Source: Bythopirellula sp.
GTDB taxonomy: Bacteria; Planctomycetota; Planctomycetia; Pirellulales; Lacipirellulaceae
Direction: 5' to 3'
NCBI GenBank assembly: GCA_028285205.1
Contig: JANQQA010000047.1
Coordinates: forward strand, 1-64,000
DNA: 64,000 bases
The notes below the pieces were generated by a model. That model was given only the letters and a program-made list of their open reading frames with translations. It searched no databases and was not told where the DNA came from. Positions 1 to 8,503 of this stretch are shown in pieces. The translations under genes were made by a program, and so were the position numbers. Numbering within the stretch: the stretch's first letter is position 1; each line of letters begins with the position of its first letter.

Positions 1-840
1 GGGCTCAACTTCTACTACTCAAGCGGAGACCCTGATAACTCCACTCGCTCTCGCATTCTCAGCTTATCACGCGATTCCACGGAAGATGCGTGGGGCCCAC
101 CCATTGCATTCCCGGAACCGGTCTATCATCCATCAAGTAACACTCTCAGTCCGTCAGTTTCTGAGGATGGACTTTCGATGCTTTTCCACTCAGACCGCCC
201 AAATGGCGAGGGGGAAACCGACCTTTGGGAAGCTACCAGAAATTCTATCGGAGAACCGTGGACGGTGAGCAACCTAGGACCGAATGTCAACTCACCCGCG
301 TCAGAAGACAATCCACGACTTTCACCTGACGGCCTCACGTTGATTTTCGGCTCGACTCGTCCGGGAGGCGAGGGCGGGTATGACCTATGGATGTCGACTC
401 GCTTGGACTTTGACGCTGCATGGGAACCGGCCACCAACCTTGGGCCGATCGTAAACACAGCTGGCAACGAACAGCCCAGTCAATGGTGGGGGCCAGGTAA
501 CATGCTCTTGTTCAAGTCCGGCGGCATGGGAGTTCCTGGCCTTTCTGGAGAAGGCGGAGCAGATATGTTCTTTACGCGTGTCGTGCCAGAGCCAGCTATT
601 CTCCCCGGCGACTTCAACAGCGACGGAGTGGTCACTGGTGCTGACTTCCTGGTGTGGCAGCAAGACCAGACCGTTGGCAACCTTGGCGACTGGCTGACCA
701 ACTACGGTGAGTCGTCACAACTGAAGGCAACTTCGGCAGCGGTGCCGGAACCATCGGCATTCGCGCTGTTGTCGATAGCAACAGTTGTTGGTTGGCCCCT
801 GAGACGATGTGGCCTTGGTGCGCAACCCGCCCCGAATTGA
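1..840 (+). CDS. Exported WD40-like/PD40 protein with dockerin-like segment and PEP-CTERM tail (5' truncated)
   Basis: The frame is open from the first base, so the start lies before the window. The visible 279 residues contain repeated blocks of the type 'LSPDGLTLIFGSTRPGG' and 'SEDGLSMLFHSDRPNGEG', which resemble PD40/TolB-like beta-propeller blades. Next comes a calcium-loop dockerin-like stretch (PGDFNSDGVVTGADFLVWQQ) of the kind common in planctomycete exported proteins. The C-terminus has VPEPSAF, a hydrophobic run and basic residues (PLRRC), which matches a PEP-CTERM sorting signal. The protein is therefore probably exported and processed at the cell envelope. The substrate or partner cannot be read from the sequence. 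Confidence 0.8.
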   Translation, partial: GLNFYYSSGDPDNSTRSRILSLSRDSTEDAWGPPIAFPEPVYHPSSNTLSPSVSEDGLSMLFHSDRPNGEGETDLWEATRNSIGEPWTVSNLGPNVNSPASEDNPRLSPDGLTLIFGSTRPGGEGGYDLWMSTRLDFDAAWEPATNLGPIVNTAGNEQPSQWWGPGNMLLFKSGGMGVPGLSGEGGADMFFTRVVPEPAILPGDFNSDGVVTGADFLVWQQDQTVGNLGDWLTNYGESSQLKATSAAVPEPSAFALLSIATVVGWPLRRCGLGAQPAPN

Positions 841-873
841 TCCGTATCAAGCTATCAGAATGAGGAGGTCCAC

Positions 874-1014
874 GTGAGCGAAACGACTTCGTTGGTATTG
901 ATTGGCATCGTTGGAGGTCTTGTAGTCCCTGTATCGCTGATCCTTTTGAACGTTGTCTACATTCTCAAATGCCAACAAGAGATTCGTGACTTACTCAAAG
1001 CACGCAAGGATTAG
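874..1014 (+). CDS. Small single-span membrane protein (46 aa)
   Basis: A GTG start at 874 follows a strong Shine-Dalgarno AGGAGG at 863-868. The product has a short polar N-terminus (MSETTS), one long hydrophobic segment (about residues 7-31, rich in Leu, Val, Ile and Gly) and a charged tail (CQQEIRDLLKARKD). This is the layout of a one-span membrane microprotein with a cytoplasmic basic tail. It lies 33 bases after the PEP-CTERM gene and could be co-transcribed with it. No family is recognised. The good ribosome binding site and coherent topology support it as a real gene; its function is unknown. Confidence 0.5.
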   Translation: MSETTSLVLIGIVGGLVVPVSLILLNVVYILKCQQEIRDLLKARKD

Positions 1015-1070
1015 TCGCGAGTCCCTTTTCAGTAGCGGATGCGTCGCCACCCAGCTGCTCGAAGTTCGGC

Positions 1071-2066
1071 TCACGAGTCACTCCAGAGGACGATCACGTT
1101 ACCTTTCTTCCTGCCAGAGTCGACGTAGCGGTGCGCCTCGACGATTTGGTCGACCGGGTAACGACGGTCGATGACCGGTCTGAATTGTTCCGACTTTGCA
1201 AGCTCTGCGAGCGTCAGCAAGTCGTCTCGGCGTTCGGCTGCTGCACCGGCAACGATGCGTTTGGAACTGGTCGCCGCAACCCACGGGATCCTGAGCATGT
1301 CGGAGAGGCCCCCGAGAACAACCAGCAGACGCCCCGACTCGTTCAAGCATGGCGCGCTGCGCGAGAAGGGAGCGGTCCCCACGGTATCCATGATGACGTC
1401 GTACTTGTCGCTCGAAGACGCGAAGTCCTCCGACTGGTAGTCAATCACGCGGTCGGCGCCCAGCGACTGAACGAGCGAGACATTCGGACCGCTGCACACA
1501 CCGGTGACTGTTGCCCCCGTGTGCTTCGCGATCTGCACCGCCGCGGTCCCTACACCACCCGACGCCCCGTTGATCAGCACACTCTCGCCCTCTTGGAGAT
1601 TGGCTTTGCGGAAAAAGTCCAGCGCCGTCGTGCCTCCAAAACTCAGGGCGGCGGCTTCCTCGAAGCTGAGGTTATCCGGTATCCGTAAGATCAGCCCGTC
1701 TTCGGGAAAACACTTGTACTCGACGTAGCAACCCAGCGCCGAGCCGGTAAAGGCGAAGACGCGGTCGCCGACTTGCAGCTGACTGACGTCTGCACCGACG
1801 GCCTCGACGACACCGGCGAGCTCTCCACCTAGCACATTTTGCCGCGGCTTCGTCAGCCCGAACATCAACCGCGCGATAAGCTTGAAGCCGGGAGGCATGC
1901 TGAAACTGCGAGCCCGCCAGTCTCCCGACGTCACGGTGGTCGCATGCGTTCGTACCAAGACCTCGTTGGGGCCGGGCGAAGGCTTGATGAGTGTGGTCGC
2001 GCGGAGCACGTCCGGCGGGCCGTACTGCGCATAGGCGATCGCTCTCATTGAATCTTTCGAGTCCAT
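1071..2066 (-). CDS. MDR-family NAD(P)-dependent zinc-less quinone oxidoreductase/alcohol dehydrogenase
   Basis: The product is a medium-chain dehydrogenase/reductase. The N-terminal GroES-like part (AIAYAQYGPPDVL, TSGDWRARS) is followed by a Rossmann segment with the nucleotide-binding glycine motif INGASGGVGTAAVQIA. The SGDWRAR region and the absence of the catalytic Cys/His pattern of zinc alcohol dehydrogenases put it with quinone oxidoreductase-like members. The cofactor is probably NADPH, with a small quinone or enone as substrate, in the cytoplasm. The frame extends upstream to 2126, but ATG codons at 2066 (MDSKDSMRAI) and 2048 (MRAIAYAQYG) fit family N-termini better, and 2048 is also possible. 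It is convergent with nothing obvious and downstream of the kinase gene on the same strand, 84 bases away. Confidence 0.85.
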   Translation of the reverse strand: MDSKDSMRAIAYAQYGPPDVLRATTLIKPSPGPNEVLVRTHATTVTSGDWRARSFSMPPGFKLIARLMFGLTKPRQNVLGGELAGVVEAVGADVSQLQVGDRVFAFTGSALGCYVEYKCFPEDGLILRIPDNLSFEEAAALSFGGTTALDFFRKANLQEGESVLINGASGGVGTAAVQIAKHTGATVTGVCSGPNVSLVQSLGADRVIDYQSEDFASSSDKYDVIMDTVGTAPFSRSAPCLNESGRLLVVLGGLSDMLRIPWVAATSSKRIVAGAAAERRDDLLTLAELAKSEQFRPVIDRRYPVDQIVEAHRYVDSGRKKGNVIVLWSDS

Positions 2067-2150
2067 ACTGTCATGAATCCGACGTAATTGCGAGTTGATA
2101 CTGCTGCCGACCGGGCCTCCGTGCAATGCTCCAATAATATCGCGCCCGCG

Positions 2151-3920
2151 TCACTGAATCTTTGCCTTTTCGATCTCTTCCAGCGCGAGGTATGCCGACG
2201 CGATGCTCTGACCCGACAGCTTCGTCCTCCACGACTCAGCGTTGGGATTGCCTGGCCGCAGAGCAAGCCAGTTCAGCCAAATCGAAACGGCGAGTCCGAC
2301 CACGCCGACACCTAGCGAGGGGTAGAGCGCGTTGGGATGGAGCACTTGGTCGAATCCGAGGGACACCGCGACCGGGATCCACATCAGCCACCACGCATAG
2401 CCGATGACGAGTCCAGAGCGCAGGTAGCCGGAACGCAGGCTGTCAAGCATGCGCCGAATCTCAGCGATCGGCTTCGAGTAATCGACTCGACGCAGTCTTG
2501 TGCAAATAAGCAACGCCTGTGCGATCACAATCACGCCGTAGATGTGCAAAATCCCTCCGTTGACGACACGGTGCGTGACCTGTGTGTTTCGGGCCCAGCA
2601 CTGAGCGCCGATCGCTATGAGGACAACGCCGACCAGGATCTGCAACACCTGCCACCGGAACAGCGGTCGCAACGCACCTCTGATGCGGTCCATCAACTGA
2701 CTGCGAGTTAGCAGCATCCGGCCGGCAATCTCCTGCTCGGCAAGACTGTTGGGCAAGGCTGTTTGGCTACCCGAAGAAGCGGATGCGTCGTAGGCGACCG
2801 TCTGCGCCAGCGATGAATCGTTGTTCGCTGCGATCGACTGCATATCCGACTTCACGTGACTGGCGTGCTGGTAGCGGCGTTGAGGTTCTTTCTCCAGCGT
2901 CCGTAGCACGACTTCGTCCAACCGCACATCAATCTCGGCTTTCGTCGAAGGAGCCGCGAAACGACCAATCGGGAGCTCCCCGGTCAGCATCTCATAGAAT
3001 ACGACACCGAGTGAGTAGATGTCCGCTCGGTGGTCGACTGCATGCGACCCCTCGAGTTGCTCGGGAGCCATGTAGCGTGGGGTTCCCATAACCTGATGCG
3101 TCGCGGTGAGTGTATCTTGGTGCCCCTCTTCTCCCAGGATCCGCGAAAGACCGAAGTCGGCGATCTGTACGGTCCCGTCGGCCGCGAGGAGGATGTTTTC
3201 CGGCTTAATGTCGCGGTGGACGATTCCCTTGTCGTGGGCGTACTGCAGCGCGTCGCATAGAGTCGGCACGATCGCTAACGCGTGCTCAGGTGACAGCGTT
3301 CCAGCACTCACCACATCGCGCAGTGTGGCACCATCGACGAACTCCATCAGAAAGTAGTAGACTCCTTCGACGTTTCCAAATTCGAACACCGAAACGATGT
3401 TGGGGTGGCTCAGCTTCGCGAGCGTCCTTGCCTCTCGCGTGAAACGGAGGGCAAACTTGACGTCGTGGTCGAACTCCGGCGGGAGGACCTTCAACGCCAC
3501 CAGACGGTCTAGCCCCGGTTGGCGAGCCTTGTAGACAGCACCCATCCCGCCGGCGCCGATCAGCTCGATGATCTCCAGCGACGGAAAGAGCTCGGCCAGG
3601 CGACCAAGGGTCGGCGGTTGGAATGCGCCGGCGCTCGCCGGTGCGTCGTCCAGCGCATTATTGATCGCCCGGGAGAACTCAGGGAAGCGGTCGAGGTACT
3701 CTTGCTTGTCGGGGGATTCTCCGCGCCGACGCCGGTAGTCGATGTCCAGAACCACCAGTTCCGTTAGCAGCACGTCGCGCTCCTGCCGGTCAGTGGCCAC
3801 TGTCAGAACTGACTCGACCGACGCTGGTTCGTCGGATTGCCACTTTCGCTCGAACTCGGCGCAGGCGTCATCAATGCGTTCCAGCGCCGCGATCGGTAGT
3901 TTCTTCTGCCGTATGCTCAT
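2151..3920 (-). CDS. Membrane-bound Ser/Thr protein kinase (PknB-like)
   Basis: This 589-residue protein starts with an approx. 110-residue N-terminal segment of the kind found in planctomycete kinases that partner ECF sigma factors. A complete Hanks-type kinase domain follows: glycine loop GAGGMG (122-127), catalytic Lys144 in VALKVL, HRD at 235-237, DFG at 255-257 and an APE-type MAPEQLEG. The C-terminal third has about four hydrophobic spans starting near residue 425, so the kinase is tethered to the membrane with its catalytic domain in the cytoplasm. Its start lies 50 bases inside the end of the upstream sigma factor gene, so the two are co-transcribed and probably translationally coupled. 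It probably phosphorylates or senses a signal for that sigma factor. Confidence 0.92.
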   Translation of the reverse strand: MSIRQKKLPIAALERIDDACAEFERKWQSDEPASVESVLTVATDRQERDVLLTELVVLDIDYRRRRGESPDKQEYLDRFPEFSRAINNALDDAPASAGAFQPPTLGRLAELFPSLEIIELIGAGGMGAVYKARQPGLDRLVALKVLPPEFDHDVKFALRFTREARTLAKLSHPNIVSVFEFGNVEGVYYFLMEFVDGATLRDVVSAGTLSPEHALAIVPTLCDALQYAHDKGIVHRDIKPENILLAADGTVQIADFGLSRILGEEGHQDTLTATHQVMGTPRYMAPEQLEGSHAVDHRADIYSLGVVFYEMLTGELPIGRFAAPSTKAEIDVRLDEVVLRTLEKEPQRRYQHASHVKSDMQSIAANNDSSLAQTVAYDASASSGSQTALPNSLAEQEIAGRMLLTRSQLMDRIRGALRPLFRWQVLQILVGVVLIAIGAQCWARNTQVTHRVVNGGILHIYGVIVIAQALLICTRLRRVDYSKPIAEIRRMLDSLRSGYLRSGLVIGYAWWLMWIPVAVSLGFDQVLHPNALYPSLGVGVVGLAVSIWLNWLALRPGNPNAESWRTKLSGQSIASAYLALEEIEKAKIQ

Positions 3921-4518
3921 CGGCTCCCATCATTTCCTGCTGACATTTTTCTCGAATCAGATGCAAGCGACGCTCGATCGTCCGCTCGGAGCAGCCATAG
4001 CGCCTCGCGATTTCGGCGTTCGTATACCCTTCTAACTTGGCACCCGCTATTTCGCTAAGTGGCCCGACACCCAGATGAGAAAAAAACTGCTCCACGGTTT
4101 CCTGCATCATCTGCGCCATTTCGGGCGAGGGCTCGTCGCCGATCGCTTCGATGATCTGCTCCTCCTCACCTGCGCGGTCGAGTGAGTAAATCTGAACGGC
4201 GCCGCCTCGCCGCTGCCGCGTATCCCGTCGTCGCTTATCGACGACCTTTCTTGCCGCCATCCTCAACAGCAGACGCCACAGGTCATCCCGATCCGATAAG
4301 TCAGGGAAACGCCCCTCCTCGGCAGCATCGTAGAAGCTGTCGAAGACGCTTAGCGCAATATCTTCCTCGTCCGTGACGGCTCGGTCGCTGCCGCGCAGAC
4401 GGCCCCGCACCACCCGAACGAGCCGGTCAAAGTAGTGACGCCAGATCTGATCCACAGCGGCCGAGTCGCCGGCCTTCACCAGTTCGATCCAGCGGCTGAC
4501 GTTCTCGCTTTCAGACAT
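3871..4518 (-). CDS. ECF-type RNA polymerase sigma factor
   Basis: The product has 215 residues. Sigma region 2 is visible near the N-terminus (SAAVDQIWRHYFDRLVRVVR ... FDSFYDAAEEGRF ... LWRLLLRMAARKVVDKRRR). Region 4 is near the C-terminus, with the helix-turn-helix LEGYTNAEIARRYGCSERT followed by IERRLHLIREKC. It directs transcription of an unknown regulon. The stop is inside the kinase gene (50-base overlap), forming a two-gene sigma/kinase unit. Planctomycete genomes carry many such pairs, and regulation of the sigma factor by the linked Ser/Thr kinase rather than by a classical anti-sigma factor is the usual proposal. No anti-sigma gene is present next to it. The ATG at 4518 gives a normal length. 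Confidence 0.93.
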   Translation of the reverse strand: MSESENVSRWIELVKAGDSAAVDQIWRHYFDRLVRVVRGRLRGSDRAVTDEEDIALSVFDSFYDAAEEGRFPDLSDRDDLWRLLLRMAARKVVDKRRRDTRQRRGGAVQIYSLDRAGEEEQIIEAIGDEPSPEMAQMMQETVEQFFSHLGVGPLSEIAGAKLEGYTNAEIARRYGCSERTIERRLHLIREKCQQEMMGADEHTAEETTDRGAGTH

Positions 4519-5613
4519 GCCGTGTGCTCATAGATATCGGACAGACCGGAACCGAAGACAATCCTCGATTATACCACAGCCTCTGTCACCAACCGATAAC
4601 GGCACCAGTCCAAGCACCTTCCGTGGGCTATGGCGCCCAAATTCAATGGAAGGACACAGAGCCTTTGGTCGGGGGCCAGACTGGCATGTGCAATTGCGAC
4701 CTCGCCGAATCGTGTAGGTATCGTCACTCGATTGATCACGCTAGACCACATTATCTCCAGGCGACCGTGACAAACCGTGCATCGTTCTGGGCTGTATCCG
4801 ATCACAGATCATCGTCGCACGGCGTTCGCAACCACGTGCACAACGCAACGCCATCGCTGATTACCGGCCCAAGACAGTCAGCATCGCACGAATCGTGCTT
4901 ACAGTCGCGGCTGACCTAGCAAGGGTGCTCGCCAGCCGGTTACTCGACTTCTGACGTCGATCATTGAATCGGTGCCGGGGCCGTGGCTCAGCAATCGCAA
5001 GCCATCGCGTCGCCGGCTCCGGAACATTCCAACATTTGATGTTGTCGATCGTCGTCGTACCCTCGCTGGGGCGTGCTGGACCGCCGCCACGTGCACTCAG
5101 TATCAGCTGTGCCAAGGTGCTACGGCTGGTCGTACCCCTAAGCATCAAAGTCTCAGGTAACGGTGCTCGTGCTGATCGGAGTAAAATACACACTTGTTGA
5201 CTAAGAGTCACCATCGTGGTTAGAATGAAAGGGCTGCAGATTCGAACAACTACCCAAGTCAGTCTCCCCGGCTTTTGCGAGCTCTTGTCATGAACGTAGA
5301 TCTTGAGACGAAGCGATGTCGCGCCCAAATTGACTCTTTTGGCAGCTATAAGCAGTTGTTGAGCGATAACATACGACCCTCTCGTCGGAAGTATCGGTTC
5401 GTCGAGGTAGCGCAGGCATGCTCATCGGCAGCGTTTTGCAGTCAATCCGATGGACCCTCGCTTGTTACATTACTCCGCACGATACCGATATGGGCGAAAT
5501 CAACCCTTCAAAGTCTGATGGGGCTTAGCCAGCCAAATGAACTTGAGTGCACATTCGAGGAGGACAAGAATCCCTCCGATTCGCATACTCGTGCTGCAAG
5601 AGCGAGGCCACCG
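4519..5613. other. About 1.1 kb without a firmly supported gene; possible decayed PEP-CTERM tail on the minus strand
   Basis: Short open frames occur on both strands but none has a convincing start, length or family feature. On the minus strand at about 4938-5060 the frame encodes 'TIDNIKCWNVPEPATRWLA' followed by a basic RRQK. This looks like the end of a PEP-CTERM exported protein whose hydrophobic segment has been lost. I read it as a possible gene remnant. The frame of the downstream DUF1559 gene is also open back to 5275, but the residues before 5614 look like noncoding translation. Confidence 0.3.
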
Positions 5614-6813
5614 ATGGACTCACGAGTGCCCCCGATTGGATTTGTACCCAGCGGCCACAGAGTGAAGTTCTATGTACAGAAGCGAAACAGAATACCAACT
5701 GCGAAGCCTAGTCCTAGCTCCGGGACAAGGAGTGGTTTCACGCTCGTAGAGCTTCTCGTGGTAATCGCAATTATTGGCACTCTAGTGGCTCTTTTGCTCC
5801 CCGCTGTCCAGTCGGCACGTGCTGCGGCGAGGAGAACGAGCTGCATAAACAATCTCAAGCAGCTTGGATTAGCGACGCTCAACTACGAATCGACTAACGG
5901 TCGATTTCCTATCGGTGCCGCTGCAAACGAAGGTTCGATGTGGTCTTATTACATCTTGCCGTATGTAGAAGGTGGCGTCTCGTACTCAGCGGCCACTATC
6001 GAGGAAAGAGCAGGAGGGCAGAACTTCCAGTGGGGAAATCCAGGAGGTCCCTACGACAACCTCAACGATCTTCCTTTGGAAATTCGAACTAACACTGCCC
6101 TCCAGGAGACTGTGTTTCCAGCAATGCTGTGCCCTGCGATGGACTTGCAACCACAACTTGACGTGGCAATGGACAGCTTTTACGTGATGAACAGGGTTCC
6201 AAGTTCATACTTAGGCAACGCTACGGGCCTAATAGATAATGGCTACACCGCCATGTGTCCCGCATCGGTTCTCAGTACGCGCACGGGGAAGCTATCGAAT
6301 GAAATGACTCGTTTCGGTGATCTTGATGGAGTTATTTTCTCTTGGAGCCGAATCAGGCTCTCGCAGATTGAAGATGGCATGTCAAATACGATGTTATACG
6401 GCGAAGCCGTGCATGATACGGAAGCCCAAGACCGCATTGGTGGACGACGCGAACGAGACCCAGGGAGCCACAAGGATCACTGGGCCATCGGTAGCGACGA
6501 TATTGACATAAGTCGGCGTGGCGCGCACGGGTTAGACGTGTCCGAATGTCTCGGATCTCTGGCAGTCCCCATAAACTACCAAGCTCGATTCCCCAACAAC
6601 TCGGCGTGCGAGTCGCCCGGGTCTCCCATAAGTTTGGATTGCCAGCGAGTACAGCTTGCTTTTGGTAGCACGCATCCAGGGGGATTCCAGATGGTGCGAT
6701 GTGATGGGTCGGTGGATTTCATCGAAGAACAAGTTGACTCTGCAGTCCAAGCCGAACTTGGAACGCGTGCTAGCCAAACTCGCGATGGGTCGTGCGTACC
6801 GCTCAGCCCCTAG
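5614..6813 (+). CDS. DUF1559 family protein with type IV prepilin-like N-terminus
   Basis: The prepilin cleavage/methylation motif GFTLVELLVVIAIIGTLVAL lies about 45 residues in. It is followed by LLPAVQSARAAARR and CINNLKQLGLA, the standard start of planctomycete DUF1559 proteins. The C-terminus has the family H-x9-DG signature (HPGGFQMVRCDGSV). The protein should be inserted in the membrane and processed by a prepilin peptidase, giving a pseudopilin-like surface protein. The start is uncertain. ATG at 5614 has a weak upstream AGCGAGG, and GTG at 5662 would give a shorter, more typical leader. The frame is open back to 5275, which would give an improbably long leader. It is a monocistronic gene. 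Confidence 0.85.
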   Translation: MDSRVPPIGFVPSGHRVKFYVQKRNRIPTAKPSPSSGTRSGFTLVELLVVIAIIGTLVALLLPAVQSARAAARRTSCINNLKQLGLATLNYESTNGRFPIGAAANEGSMWSYYILPYVEGGVSYSAATIEERAGGQNFQWGNPGGPYDNLNDLPLEIRTNTALQETVFPAMLCPAMDLQPQLDVAMDSFYVMNRVPSSYLGNATGLIDNGYTAMCPASVLSTRTGKLSNEMTRFGDLDGVIFSWSRIRLSQIEDGMSNTMLYGEAVHDTEAQDRIGGRRERDPGSHKDHWAIGSDDIDISRRGAHGLDVSECLGSLAVPINYQARFPNNSACESPGSPISLDCQRVQLAFGSTHPGGFQMVRCDGSVDFIEEQVDSAVQAELGTRASQTRDGSCVPLSP

Positions 6814-6943
6814 TCCGTGATGCGATTGACACTTTCTTGCTCTCATTGACGGATCGGCACAGAATAACAACGCCGTATTCACACACCAGTGGTTCCTCCA
6901 GCATTTGATTGATGACCATTCGCCGACATGTCCGCTTGGCATA

Positions 6944-8257
6944 TCAGTCATACAAGTGCCGGTTGAAGTAGCAGATCATCACCACCACGCAAATAGGAAC
7001 GCCAATCAAGACAACGTAGGCACCGATGTCGAGAACCTGGGCCCAATCTAGCGTGGCACCAGTGACCACTGGGTAGATATCTTTCGCAATGTAGGTAGCG
7101 ATGACCGTGAGATAGCCGTAAGCGTCCCCCAAGGCGATAAGGAAGCTCGCGGTCGCGACCGTGTTGAGAGATGCCAGAAGGCGATCCATGAAGATGCTTT
7201 GGTAGGGAATATAGGCCATGTAGAGTCCGATCCCGTTGAGGATATAGAACAGTTTGGGCTCTATCATTTGGTTACTGACCATCAAAGTAGTTGCACCCAC
7301 TAATAGGGCGCCGACGCCCACGAAAGCGAGGTTGGCATAAACCGCATAGCGGTTACTTTTTACGAACCAAAGCAGGCACAGCAGTACGATTACGGATACT
7401 CCTACCCAATTCTCCATCGAGCCGAATGTGACGGTCTCATAGCCCATGGCCGATAGAATATCGGGCATGAAGTCGTCACGGACATTGCGGTAGCCCATCA
7501 GGATCGTGTAGCCGCAGACTAGTGCAATCATGCCCACCAAGTACTTGCGGACAAAGGCCCTGCGTTGAGCTCGTGACATCGGTTCGCGTTCGGTGCGCGC
7601 AGCAATATCCTCTTCGGTAGGCGGTGGAACGTGCCACAGCATCAACATCGAAAGAGCAAGTACGGGCAGAAAAATGAGCCCCGTGACGAAAGGCATCCAA
7701 AACAGTTCGACACCCAGATCACTCATTGTCCAGCGGCCCACATCCTTGACCCAGGCCGAAGAAAAAATCACGCTGACGCTCATCCCAAGTGCCAGAAACT
7801 CGGTGATTTTGCGACCCTCAACGATACCGAATAACATTGACCAAACCATTCCCAGCGGAAGCCCGTTGAGAATGAGGAATAGGACGTTATAAGGTGCCGG
7901 GACAACCGCGAAACAAAGCAGCATAATCTCAGAGCAGAGAATCAGCCCGACGACGATTGGCACGCGCTGACTCATCGTCGCCTCGGAAGCAAATTTAATT
8001 CCCAAGAACTTTGATCCCATGTATCCAATGAGCTGCGCAATTGCAGCAACCACTTTGTACCCGAACGCAACACCAAAGAGGATGATATCAGCTTGAGTAT
8101 CATACTTGTCTGCTGACCAAGGCTTGCGAAACGCGTACATGCTCATGTAGGCCAGAAATGCAGCGACCATAGCGTAAATCGTAAGGACAACCCGCGGCTG
8201 GCGATCGATCCACTTGGCGAGACGAGAGTGAGACGGTGATGGAGATGCTGAAGTCAT
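6944..8257 (-). CDS. DUF5690/MFS-like integral membrane transporter
   Basis: This protein of about 437 residues has roughly 12 hydrophobic spans. The N-terminus carries the motif MYAFRKPWSADKY, which I associate with DUF5690 proteins, a group related to major facilitator transporters. A central cytoplasmic charged loop (TEREPMSRAQRRAFVRK) splits the two halves, as in MFS proteins. ATG at 8257 is chosen because the residues upstream of it (back to 8353) are polar and unlike the family. It is the last gene of a minus-strand group with phnW, a PhnX-like gene and an iron-type dehydrogenase. By context it is the best candidate for importing or exporting the phosphonate or a breakdown product. That is an inference; no substrate is known to me for DUF5690. 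Confidence 0.8.
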   Translation of the reverse strand: MTSASPSPSHSRLAKWIDRQPRVVLTIYAMVAAFLAYMSMYAFRKPWSADKYDTQADIILFGVAFGYKVVAAIAQLIGYMGSKFLGIKFASEATMSQRVPIVVGLILCSEIMLLCFAVVPAPYNVLFLILNGLPLGMVWSMLFGIVEGRKITEFLALGMSVSVIFSSAWVKDVGRWTMSDLGVELFWMPFVTGLIFLPVLALSMLMLWHVPPPTEEDIAARTEREPMSRAQRRAFVRKYLVGMIALVCGYTILMGYRNVRDDFMPDILSAMGYETVTFGSMENWVGVSVIVLLCLLWFVKSNRYAVYANLAFVGVGALLVGATTLMVSNQMIEPKLFYILNGIGLYMAYIPYQSIFMDRLLASLNTVATASFLIALGDAYGYLTVIATYIAKDIYPVVTGATLDWAQVLDIGAYVVLIGVPICVVVMICYFNRHLYD

Positions 8258-8503
8258 AGGCCAATAGCCCGTAATGTACGTGGCCGGAAGATTCGAATCG
8301 TCGTCTCTTTGTTGCGGTTTGAGGTGCAATCCCTCACCGGGGACCCTACGCAATCGGTGTACGATCCCACGGGCTGGCAGTGCAGCATGTTTACATTCAG
8401 ACTATGCGGCCTAAGAGCTCGGACCGTTGGCTACGTTAGTTGGATGATCATATCGCAGGTCGAATCACCCAAGACGAGTTGGTGAGAATCTGCGGCCCAG
8501 GAT

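Noticed and set aside
1131-1688. 185-codon frame opposite the MDR oxidoreductase
   Set aside because: Antisense shadow with Arg-rich translation and no motif.
5275-5613. Long N-terminal extension of the first DUF1559 protein
   Set aside because: Frame is open but the translated residues are not family-like and would put an over-long leader before the prepilin motif; start moved to 5614 (or 5662).
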